Assembly: GCA_002339085.1 (NCBI GenBank)
Contig: DDDX01000053.1
Span: 1-11,220, forward strand
Length of the DNA stretch: 11,220 nucleotides
Reading direction: 5' to 3'
DNA from: Cellvibrionales bacterium UBA1969
Lineage (GTDB): Bacteria > Pseudomonadota > Gammaproteobacteria > Pseudomonadales > UBA7434
Of this stretch, positions 1 to 6,868 are shown piece after piece (position 1 is the stretch's first letter; every line of letters starts with the position of its first letter). Under the pieces are notes generated by a model. The model was not told the DNA's origin, did not search any database, and saw nothing but the letters and a program-made list of their open reading frames with translations. Position numbers and translations under genes: made by a program.

Positions 1-2463
1 GCCTAACTCATAGAATCCTGTTTGCAGGGCAATATAGGGCAGCACCAATAATATATCGGCTGCAGCCTGATAACCTGCATGTGCTGAACGGACCGCCTGC
101 CAATCAACATCACCCAGTCCAGAAGGTGGTTCAGCTGACGACAAAACATCCAGCAGATCAGCAAACGAATCAATCTTAAGTAAAGAGTCTAGCGTTTCGT
201 AAAACTGTAAGGCATCAAATAAAATCGTAAAATCATGATCCCAAATAATATCTTGTGCTGGCCTACCCTCGCGAAATTCCATATTAAGGTAATGGTATAA
301 GTCATCCAACAGGACAATTGGATTTGTATTCCAACTAGTCCCTGCTGATGATGGTCCATTTGCGATAGAAAAGTCCTGCTGATGAAGACTGAGCCAGCCT
401 GAAAAAGCATGCGGGTCAGATAATAGCCTTTTCAAAGGGCGAAGAAATAAGGACTGCTTACGTCTAATGACCTCCGCCATAGCAGCTTGGCCATCCTCAT
501 CGGCAATTGACGATAAGCTTTTTTGCTGAATTGACTGATAGGCATAGTCAAGATCGATGTTGTTGACGGCTTGCTTTAATTGTCCCACCGCAGTCAAATA
601 AGGTACGATAAATTTCGTCGTCGGTCTCGCCTGGACATTGGTACCAATAAACCAATTAGTTAAACCGTAATGAAAATCTAAATTCGTGCAGAGATCTTCC
701 CCAACCAAATCCGTCTGACGCAGAATTTCAGCTAAGCGCTCAAAACTATCGAGTCGATCAGTGCCCTGAGTTAACAGCAGCGCAATGTTACTGTCATAGG
801 CTCCGGCTAATTTATACTTCATAAAAACATCGGTGTCAGGGTTGTGTAATGAGATCCCTTGATCATCACGAATTTCACCTTCAATCGGCTCAGACCACCA
901 GCCAATCATGCCCCCAGCATGCGGCTGCAAAGCCGCATTGGTGGCATTAAGTCTTGCTTCAACTGACGCGTTACTGCGAATGATACGTTCAGGTTTTGGC
1001 AATCGTGGTCCATGCACTGCGAGTAACACCATTGCTTCGACCAATGACTCAACCACAAATGAATCATTAGGGTTATCGGGATTGCTAAACTTCAATCCAT
1101 AACAAAGCTCTGTGACACGATGCTCAACCTGAATACGAGTATTCATCTCCATAAAGAAGTGACTACCACGATCGATGATGCACTCAAATGTAGAGACCGA
1201 ATCTAAACCTACGGCCTGCCCGAATCTAGCCGCTTCAGACTCCATTGCATCAAGGGTTATCAGGTCCTGCTCAAGCGTTGCCAGTTCTTCTGGCGAGCCC
1301 ACTGAATTATCGATGTTACGCTTAGCCACTTCTATGGACTCAGCGATCGATTCATGTGTCGAAGAAACTTCAAGCAACTTCTGCTCGTGCATTTGTAGCG
1401 AGCAATCTCGCGCACCAAGTGTAATACACCAATCACCGTTACCAACCACCTGAATCTCTTGGTGACGGGTAGTCTCGATATTCAGCTCAACTAAAACGTT
1501 TTTATTATCACCAACGCCAGTTGTTTTAACCTCATTTAAGATTTCTAACACCAAACCGGGCGCCCTGGCCGCGGCAGATGCCACTCTCTCATCAAGACTG
1601 CCTTCATAAGCTGATGGCGCAGCAAGAATACGCTGCCCTTTACCGCCGCCACCGCCAATCGCTTTTAATCGAATTCGATTATCTGGATAGGCGCCGTACA
1701 TCTCGATCACTGATTTTTCGATCTGCGCTTGTAACTCCTCAATAGTGTAGAGGTCGATACCTTTAACATAAGCGGCTGATAACACCAAGTCAGCCTTATC
1801 CTCTAAACCTAAATCGGCTTGATTAAATTGCCCTTGATCAACATCAAGATTATGTTCAGAAATCACTGTTAGTAGTGATTTATGATCGGGGTATTTACTC
1901 AGCAATACCAGAGCAGTCGCATTATCGATACCCGGCGTCACGCTGACACCGACCTTCAGAGCCGTTCTTTTTGCTTCGTCTTTTAAGCCCGCTGAGTGAA
2001 CAGTACCCGAGCATGGGCCGATAAAGTTGAGTCCAGCCGACTCCATTGACGCAACCATTTCCTCATCTTCAGCCATAAAACCATAGCCTGCAAATATTGC
2101 GTTATAGTGATTTTGCTTCGCAATATTAATAATTTGCTGAATACGTTCAAGGCGCTCTTCTTTGGTAGCGCCTGTATAATCAGGCACGCGATGGATGCGA
2201 TCTGGGTCGGTAAGCAGCCTTAGTTCAGGCGATAACGCATTCGGGTAAACAATCGAATCTTTTTCTGAAAGCAAGATTCCGTATTTATCGATTCCCATCT
2301 CAGAAAAAACGTCCATTACTTCTTTTCTGATTGGTCCACGACAAATAATTAGCGGGCGGAGCTCTGGGCAAGCAAAACTGCTTACCCATGCTGAATCATG
2401 CTTGGCTAACTTGCGATCGCGATGGATCAATGGATTATTTAAGTAGTAATTAACTTTGCTCAC
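1..2463 (-). CDS. Atypical biotin carboxylase subunit of an acyl-CoA carboxylase (3' end outside the window)
   Basis: The visible 821 codons are open to the window edge; the stop lies beyond base 1. ATP-dependent carboxylation of biotin is inferred from motifs aligned to E. coli AccC: a lysine at 161 (AccC K116), IRLKAIGGGGGKG at 264-276 (K267, glycine-rich lid), H334 before QEIQVV, RDCSLQ at 352-357, TFE at 425-427, and EMNTRIQVEH at 439-448 (E439, N441, R443). VEARLNA (R504) and YDSNIALLL follow at about 501-564. It departs from AccC in having about 63 extra residues between K161 and K267, about 27 extra between K362 and E427, and MHEQK where AccC has RRHQK. Residues from about 605 to 821 match nothing I recognise, and no biotin-attachment motif is visible, so that domain may lie beyond the edge. 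The GTG start at 2463 has a GAGGA 5 nt upstream. It lies 85 nt after the carboxyltransferase gene and is probably co-transcribed. The acyl substrate is unknown. Confidence 0.85.
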   Translation of the reverse strand, partial: MSKVNYYLNNPLIHRDRKLAKHDSAWVSSFACPELRPLIICRGPIRKEVMDVFSEMGIDKYGILLSEKDSIVYPNALSPELRLLTDPDRIHRVPDYTGATKEERLERIQQIINIAKQNHYNAIFAGYGFMAEDEEMVASMESAGLNFIGPCSGTVHSAGLKDEAKRTALKVGVSVTPGIDNATALVLLSKYPDHKSLLTVISEHNLDVDQGQFNQADLGLEDKADLVLSAAYVKGIDLYTIEELQAQIEKSVIEMYGAYPDNRIRLKAIGGGGGKGQRILAAPSAYEGSLDERVASAAARAPGLVLEILNEVKTTGVGDNKNVLVELNIETTRHQEIQVVGNGDWCITLGARDCSLQMHEQKLLEVSSTHESIAESIEVAKRNIDNSVGSPEELATLEQDLITLDAMESEAARFGQAVGLDSVSTFECIIDRGSHFFMEMNTRIQVEHRVTELCYGLKFSNPDNPNDSFVVESLVEAMVLLAVHGPRLPKPERIIRSNASVEARLNATNAALQPHAGGMIGWWSEPIEGEIRDDQGISLHNPDTDVFMKYKLAGAYDSNIALLLTQGTDRLDSFERLAEILRQTDLVGEDLCTNLDFHYGLTNWFIGTNVQARPTTKFIVPYLTAVGQLKQAVNNIDLDYAYQSIQQKSLSSIADEDGQAAMAEVIRRKQSLFLRPLKRLLSDPHAFSGWLSLHQQDFSIANGPSSAGTSWNTNPIVLLDDLYHYLNMEFREGRPAQDIIWDHDFTILFDALQFYETLDSLLKIDSFADLLDVLSSAEPPSGLGDVDWQAVRSAHAGYQAAADILLVLPYIALQTGFYELG

Positions 2464-2468
2464 ATGCT

Positions 2469-2473
2469 TCCTC
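2469..2473 (-). promoter_or_regulatory. Ribosome binding site deciding the GTG start of the biotin carboxylase
   Basis: On the minus strand GAGGA lies 5 nt before the GTG at 2463. The only nearby ATG, one base upstream, runs straight into TGA. Other in-frame GTG/TTG codons further upstream exist, but this one is supported by the Shine-Dalgarno match. Confidence 0.6.
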
Positions 2474-2504
2474 AATGTCTTATCAGTAGTTATCGGAACA
2501 ACAT

Positions 2505-2520
2505 TCACTATAAACAGTGA
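2505..2520. repeat. Inverted repeat in the gap between the two carboxylase genes
   Basis: TCACT and AGTGA arms are separated by 6 nt, inside the 85-nt spacer between the carboxyltransferase stop and the biotin carboxylase start. No T-run follows in either direction, so it does not look like a terminator. It resembles the element at 4456-4471 upstream of the operon (both contain TGTTTA on the minus strand), which could mean a shared regulator or chance. Confidence 0.3.
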
Positions 2521-2548
2521 CTTCGGCTGGCCAATCGCAGCTACTCTA

Positions 2549-4273
2549 TTAGTGGAATTCTCTCTGCGGCCCCGTCATTGGCTCAGGCTGATAATGGCGC
2601 AAGTGAAAACGCATGTTTTCACCAAGTACTTGACGCAAGTCGCCTGGCATTGCAATTTGTGATATAGAACCAAGGCTTAACGCCTCTTTCGGATTCATTA
2701 ACTCATCCTCGTAACGAAGTGCCAATTCAGCCTGCTGAGCCTTAACCCATGAATCAACAACCGACTGCGCCTGTCCTTGACTGACCTTTGCATCAGCACC
2801 AGAAGACTTTAGAGCCTTGAGCTCGTCAGCTAACATTGTTTTGGCTGCAGCTTTGATAGCCTTGAGCTCTTTTTTATAAACGAAATCAACCCCAGCAGGC
2901 CCCATAACGGCAGCGCGAGTAGTCGGTAAGGCAATAACAAAATCGGCGCCTGTCGGATAATTATTAAACGAAGCGTAAGCGCCGCCAAACGCATTCCTTA
3001 AAATTAATAAAAAACGTGGCGTTCTAAGATCGATGATGGCATCGAGCATAGCCCGACCGGCTTGGACAATACCGTCTTGCTCTTGTTCTTTACCGGGTAA
3101 AAATCCAGTGGTATCTTCCATAAAGATAATAGGAATATTGTAGAGGTTACAAAAACGAATAAAGCGAGCATTTTTATACGCCGCATGAATGTCAATTTGA
3201 CCAGAAGAAACCGCACTATTATTCGCGACAAACCCCACCACATGACCACCTAGGCGACCAAGCGCTGTGATCGTATTCCTTGCTCTTAGAGCCTGTATTT
3301 CTAAAAAATCACCGTGGTCACACAACTGCTGGATAACAATACTAATATCGACAGGCGTATTCATGCCAGTGGGCGAGTTGAAGGCTTTTTTCAGTAAAAT
3401 ATCCACATCCCAGGTTTTACGCGTTAAAGGGTCAGATGTCGGTTGAAACGGTGCTGCTTGGCTATTGTTATCAGGAATATACTTGAGTAACTCTCGCACT
3501 TTCAGCAAAGCAGCGACTTCATCATCAACAACGAAATCCGTCACCCCAGATTGACTATGAACATTGGGCCCACCAAGCTCATCAGGTGTGACATCTTCAC
3601 CTAAGACCGACTTAACAACACCGGGCCCTGTTAAACCAAAGAAGGTATTCTTTGGCTGTATCATAAATGTGCCTTGGCGAGGCAAATAAGAACCACCGCC
3701 AGCATTAAACCCAAACATGCACATGATGCTGGGAACAACACCATTGATTTTTCTCAACGCGGTAAAGGCCTCTGCATAGCCATCAAGACCACCGACACCT
3801 GCGGGCACATAAGCACCAGCCGAATCATTTAAACCAACCAGCGGTATTTTACGCTTGCCGGCTAACTCGAATAATTGCGCCAATTTCTTACCATTAGTCG
3901 CATCCATAGAGCCCGCTCTAACCGTAAAGTCATGCCCATACAATGCGACATCACGACCGTCAATATCAATAATCGCCGTGACTAGGGACGCCCCGTCTAG
4001 ATTCTCTCCCCAATTCTGAAACAATATAGTAGGAGGCTTAGCGCTCAAAACGCCTATACGCTCCCAAATAGTCATTCGATTTTTTAAATGTTGTTTTTGA
4101 GTATTGGTCTCTCCAGCCGCCTTGAACGGCCTCTGCATTAACTCAAAACCCTGCTTTAACTTTTCTTCGTAAAGACCTGGCTGATAGGATGCCTGTCCAG
4201 GTACTGTAAACTCCATCTCCTGCTGCTTTAGAAAGGGATTGTTTAAACTTGCTTTTGGGACTTCGACTGTCAT
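2549..4273 (-). CDS. Acyl-CoA carboxylase, carboxyltransferase subunit (PCC-beta/glutaconyl-CoA decarboxylase-alpha superfamily)
   Basis: This 574-residue protein carries both crotonase-fold halves of a biotin-dependent carboxyltransferase, which moves CO2 from carboxybiotin to an acyl-CoA. The N half shows GHDFTVRAGSM at 113-123, LNDSAGAYV at 148-156, and the oxyanion-type GFNAGGGSYLP at 188-198, followed by LTGPGVVKSVLGEDVT. The C half shows DTTGFLPGKEQE at 387-398 and NAFGGAYASFNN at 427-438. At the position after GGAY, which I recall as Asp in propionyl-CoA carboxylases and a hydrophobic residue in some others, it has Ala434, so the substrate cannot be read off. A Lys/Ala-rich segment at about 467-520 is longer than in PCC-beta. 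The ATG start has AGGAA 7 nt upstream. It is first in an operon with the biotin carboxylase. Acetyl-, propionyl- or another acyl-CoA remain possible; methylcrotonyl- or geranyl-CoA is not excluded. Confidence 0.9.
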   Translation of the reverse strand: MTVEVPKASLNNPFLKQQEMEFTVPGQASYQPGLYEEKLKQGFELMQRPFKAAGETNTQKQHLKNRMTIWERIGVLSAKPPTILFQNWGENLDGASLVTAIIDIDGRDVALYGHDFTVRAGSMDATNGKKLAQLFELAGKRKIPLVGLNDSAGAYVPAGVGGLDGYAEAFTALRKINGVVPSIMCMFGFNAGGGSYLPRQGTFMIQPKNTFFGLTGPGVVKSVLGEDVTPDELGGPNVHSQSGVTDFVVDDEVAALLKVRELLKYIPDNNSQAAPFQPTSDPLTRKTWDVDILLKKAFNSPTGMNTPVDISIVIQQLCDHGDFLEIQALRARNTITALGRLGGHVVGFVANNSAVSSGQIDIHAAYKNARFIRFCNLYNIPIIFMEDTTGFLPGKEQEQDGIVQAGRAMLDAIIDLRTPRFLLILRNAFGGAYASFNNYPTGADFVIALPTTRAAVMGPAGVDFVYKKELKAIKAAAKTMLADELKALKSSGADAKVSQGQAQSVVDSWVKAQQAELALRYEDELMNPKEALSLGSISQIAMPGDLRQVLGENMRFHLRHYQPEPMTGPQREFH

Positions 4274-4397
4274 ATGAAGATTCCTGTAACTTATGCAACA
4301 ATAGCTTTAATTGGCATTTTTGTGGTAATTACTGGCAAATGCCCTACTATCGGTTTCATGTTTTAAAAAGTATCATATTAAGATAAGACTCAATTGG

Positions 4398-4434
4398 GAT
4401 TGAAATCTCTTTATTGGGCAATACCATTTCAATC
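4398..4434. repeat. Nested inverted repeats upstream of the carboxylase operon
   Basis: Perfect 9-bp arms GATTGAAAT (4398-4406) and ATTTCAATC (4426-4434) enclose a 19-nt spacer. Inside the spacer a second, nearly concentric inverted repeat is present: TATTG (4412-4416), GG, CAATA (4419-4423). This could be an operator for a dimeric regulator or a structured 5' leader. It starts about 125 bp upstream of the carboxyltransferase ATG. Confidence 0.5.
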
Positions 4435-4455
4435 TTATGGATTTGTCTATGACAC

Positions 4456-4471
4456 CACAGTAAACACTGTG
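4456..4471. repeat. Operator-like inverted repeat CACAGT-N4-ACTGTG
   Basis: Perfect 6-bp arms surround AAAC. No T-run follows on either side, so a terminator is unlikely. Its place in a divergent control region suggests a protein-binding site, but it does not match a FadR or PsrA operator as I remember them. Confidence 0.4.
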
Positions 4472-4624
4472 ATACCAGTGGCCATCGCTTCACTTTCAGC
4501 TAAGAAATAAAGAAGGCCGTCAAGCAATTAATTTAATAACTATATCGTGGGCTTATTACGCCGTTAAAAAGAAGCTATTTCAACACAATTTAAACCCAGA
4601 ACCTTATTGTAATTAATAACTTAT

Positions 4625-4634
4625 GTCAATTGAC
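4625..4634. repeat. 10-bp perfect palindrome GTCAATTGAC
   Basis: This self-complementary decamer sits about 105 bp upstream of the pabB ATG. It may be a regulatory half of the pabB promoter region or chance; a 10-bp palindrome alone is weak evidence. Confidence 0.25.
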
Positions 4635-4738
4635 CAAAGCCATCGCCAGCACGCGCTATTAATCATTTTTAGACCGCCTTCGACTATATTTCGCCCAATT
4701 CCACACAGCGAGCGAACAGATAATTTTGGCTTTTCGCT

Positions 4739-6163
4739 ATGACAACAAGGCCTTGCATACAAGTTGCATCAATTCGCTATATAGAGAATAGCTGTGATTA
4801 CTTTGAGCGGATTCGTCATCTTGATTTTCCGATTTTACTGGATAGCAACGCTCATGCAAGCAATGGCCGCTTCGACATCATTGCGGCTCAGCCTGTGGCC
4901 TTACTGAGCTCAATCTCAAAGAAGGGTTTGAAACACAACGCCAACAGTGAATCCATCGATTTTTTTGACCTGAGCCAAGTGGATTCTTCTCATAACTTCG
5001 AGCTTATCAATACCGCCATTGGTCGATTTACCACAAAAGATAGCTGCCACGAACACAGCCCCTTCGTATCTGGCGCCATAGGAGTATTTAGTTATGACTT
5101 TGGCATGCCGTTAAATCAACTCCCGGCACCTGAACAATCTGGCTGGCCAAGCCTCATCATCGGCATTTATCAGTGGGCTATTGTGCAAGATCATCAGAAA
5201 CGGGTGGCATGGCTGCTAGCCGACCCAAAATATGATTGCAGTAAGTTTGATCGTCTCGTGAGAAATCTAGAAACGGATATAAGCAAGCCAACATTTTCGT
5301 CGTTAATACTCACCTCTGAATGGGAGCTTAATGGTACTAAAGAAGACTATGAACAAGCCTTCAGCAGAAGCAAAGCATTTATTAATGCAGGCGACTGCTA
5401 CCAAATCAATATCGCCCAACAATTTACAGCGAACTATCAGGGTGATACTTGGCAAGCCTATAAGCAATTAAGGACTGTTTCGCCAACCCCATTTGCCGTT
5501 TATTTTGAACTACCACAATCCGCTTTAGTGAGCCTATCACCAGAAAGATTTATTCAAGTAAATCAAACTGCTGTAAAGACTCAACCCATTAAAGGTACGA
5601 GAAAAAGAGTCAAAAACCCCCTTGAAGATGCCAAACTTATGGCGGAACTTAGCAGATCTAAAAAAGACCGTGCTGAAAATTTAATGATTGTTGATTTAAT
5701 GCGAAATGACATTGGAAAATGCTGTGAACTTGGCAGTGTAAACGTTCCCACATTATTTCAAGTCGAAACACACCCTAATGTTCATCATATGGTCAGCACT
5801 GTAAAAGGCGACTTAAAAGAAAGCAGTCCGTATCAATCACTTCAGCTTCTAAGAAAGACTCTACCCGGAGGGTCAGTGACTGGCGCACCTAAACGTCGAT
5901 CGATGGAAATCATCGATCAACTAGAGAACTTCTCTCGCTCTATTTATTGCGGGTCAGTCGCCTACATCAATAATTCAGGCGATATGGATTCTAACATTTT
6001 AATTCGCAGCCTGATGTTTTCTCAGCAAGGTGAACACGCATCTGGACAAGTGAAATGTTGGGGTGGTGGCGGCATTGTTGCCGATTCTGAGCTTGAAGCA
6101 GAGTACCAAGAGAGCCTATATAAGATCAACAATCTGCTAACCGCCCTAGCCTCAAATCCTTAG
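4739..6163 (+). CDS. pabB: Aminodeoxychorismate synthase component I
   Basis: PabB converts chorismate plus ammonia (from the PabA glutaminase) to 4-amino-4-deoxychorismate, the first step to p-aminobenzoate and folate, in the cytoplasm. The 474 residues match the chorismate-utilising family: GDCYQINIAQQF at 218-229, the PabB-type PIKGT at 283-287 with the catalytic Lys285 (anthranilate synthase TrpE usually has Ala there), DRAENLMIVDLMRNDIG at 310-326, LPGGSVTGAPK at 375-385, and CWGGGGIVADSELEAEYQE at 440-458. The N-terminal part, including SNGRFDIIAAQP, resembles PabB. An in-frame TAA five codons upstream (4721-4723) makes ATG 4739 the only sensible start, yet no Shine-Dalgarno sequence precedes it. 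No pabA is adjacent, so the glutaminase is presumably encoded elsewhere. It is convergent with thrH, 22 nt apart. Confidence 0.95.
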   Translation: MTTRPCIQVASIRYIENSCDYFERIRHLDFPILLDSNAHASNGRFDIIAAQPVALLSSISKKGLKHNANSESIDFFDLSQVDSSHNFELINTAIGRFTTKDSCHEHSPFVSGAIGVFSYDFGMPLNQLPAPEQSGWPSLIIGIYQWAIVQDHQKRVAWLLADPKYDCSKFDRLVRNLETDISKPTFSSLILTSEWELNGTKEDYEQAFSRSKAFINAGDCYQINIAQQFTANYQGDTWQAYKQLRTVSPTPFAVYFELPQSALVSLSPERFIQVNQTAVKTQPIKGTRKRVKNPLEDAKLMAELSRSKKDRAENLMIVDLMRNDIGKCCELGSVNVPTLFQVETHPNVHHMVSTVKGDLKESSPYQSLQLLRKTLPGGSVTGAPKRRSMEIIDQLENFSRSIYCGSVAYINNSGDMDSNILIRSLMFSQQGEHASGQVKCWGGGGIVADSELEAEYQESLYKINNLLTALASNP

Positions 6164-6185
6164 ATAAAGGAATATTAATCAAGCA

Positions 6186-6803
6186 TTATAGTGATAAATC
6201 TCGAACGCTAGCAATAAGGAAGGCCTGCTTTAAATCGGCAAACGTATCCACCGATGTAAACTGCGGAAACTCATCTTTAACATTTTGTGGCGCATGAAAT
6301 AAAATACCAACTTCAGCCTCAGAAAGCATGGTCGTGTCATTATAGGAGTCGCCCGCAGCAATCACTCGGTATTGCAGTGAATGAAACGCTTTAACAGACT
6401 GTCGCTTAGGATCTTTCTGGCGCAGGTGGTAATTCACAACATTGCCTTCTGCATCAGACTCTAAGCGATGACAAAACAAAGTTGGCCAACCAAGTTGCTT
6501 CATCAACGGCGCTGAAAACTCATAGAATGTATCTGAAAGTATCACCACCTGAAAACGCTCCCTGAGCCAATCAATAAACTCTGCCGCACCATCTAAAGGC
6601 GCAATATCGGCAATAACTTCCTGTATATCCTGAAGCTTTAAACCATTATCTTTTAAAATCTGAAGGCGCTGCGACATTAAAACATCATAATCAGGGATAT
6701 CTCGGGTGGTGGCTTTTAAAGCCTCAATGCCAGTCCGCTCAGCAAAATCAATCCATATTTCAGGGACTAAAACACCTTCTAAATCTAAACATGCTATTTC
6801 CAC
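6186..6803 (-). CDS. thrH: Phosphoserine phosphatase / homoserine kinase bifunctional ThrH (HAD superfamily)
   Basis: ThrH is a cytoplasmic HAD enzyme that, in P. aeruginosa, dephosphorylates phosphoserine and can pass the phosphate to homoserine, linking serine and threonine synthesis. The 205 residues correspond closely along their whole length to that protein. Motif I is LDLEG with nucleophile Asp7 and Glu9 in place of the usual second Asp, typical of ThrH rather than SerB. Motif II is ILSDTFYEF (Ser90), motif III is DPKR (Lys133) and motif IV is GDSYNDTTM (151-159). I chose GTG 6803 over the TTG two codons upstream: it gives the same N-terminus (MEIACLDLEG) and length as the Pseudomonas enzyme and has AGAGG 6 nt upstream, whereas the TTG directly abuts that sequence. 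It is last in the nucleotidase-cysB-thrH train, 65 nt after cysB. Confidence 0.94.
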   Translation of the reverse strand: MEIACLDLEGVLVPEIWIDFAERTGIEALKATTRDIPDYDVLMSQRLQILKDNGLKLQDIQEVIADIAPLDGAAEFIDWLRERFQVVILSDTFYEFSAPLMKQLGWPTLFCHRLESDAEGNVVNYHLRQKDPKRQSVKAFHSLQYRVIAAGDSYNDTTMLSEAEVGILFHAPQNVKDEFPQFTSVDTFADLKQAFLIASVRDLSL

Positions 6804-6809
6804 AATCAA

Positions 6810-6814
6810 CCTCT
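6810..6814 (-). promoter_or_regulatory. Ribosome binding site deciding the GTG start of thrH
   Basis: On the minus strand AGAGG ends 6 nt before GTG 6803 and directly touches the alternative TTG at 6809, so spacing favours GTG. Confidence 0.6.
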
Positions 6815-6850
6815 ACTCAGAAACAAATATATCACCCAATCAATAATAGG

Positions 6851-6865
6851 TACTATTCAGTAGTA
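6851..6865. repeat. Short inverted repeat TACTA-N5-TAGTA after cysB
   Basis: Five-base arms lie in the 65-nt gap between cysB and thrH, immediately after the cysB stop. The stem is too weak and AT-rich for a confident terminator and has no adjacent U-tract, so cysB and thrH may be read together. Confidence 0.2.
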
Positions 6866-6868
6866 TAA

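Larger units (their letters stand above)
4274..4738. promoter_or_regulatory. 465-base divergent intergenic region between the carboxylase operon and pabB
   Basis: No convincing protein-coding gene is seen here. The region is AT-rich and must hold the promoters for both divergent units, but I find no clean sigma-70 pair for either. It contains a 9-bp inverted repeat (4398-4434) with a smaller one nested inside, a 6-bp inverted repeat (4456-4471), a 10-bp palindrome (4625-4634), and a 9-base direct repeat TTAATAACT at 4533-4541 and 4613-4621. These are candidate operators. Confidence 0.5.

Noticed and set aside
189..410. Minus-strand 73-codon frame
   Set aside because: It is an out-of-frame reading of the biotin carboxylase gene, whose own frame is open throughout; there is no sign of a frameshift.
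908..1453. Plus-strand open frames of 64 and 92 codons (908-1102 and 1175-1453)
   Set aside because: They lie antisense to the conserved core of the biotin carboxylase, have serine- or alanine-rich low-complexity content, and match no family.
2456..2662. Plus-strand 68-codon frame across the carboxylase gene junction
   Set aside because: It is antisense to the end of the carboxyltransferase and the spacer, without a ribosome binding site or recognisable family.
4456..4471. Inverted repeat read as a rho-independent terminator
   Set aside because: The stem is only 6 bp, no T-run follows in either direction, and it sits in a divergent promoter region where a terminator has no obvious role.
4630..4662. 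TTGACC with TATTAA as a pabB promoter
   Set aside because: The spacer is about 21 nt, too long for a normal sigma-70 promoter, and the -10 is only a partial match.
6807..6809. TTG at 6809 as the thrH start
   Set aside because: It directly abuts the AGAGG ribosome binding site; GTG 6803 has proper spacing and reproduces the known ThrH N-terminus and length.
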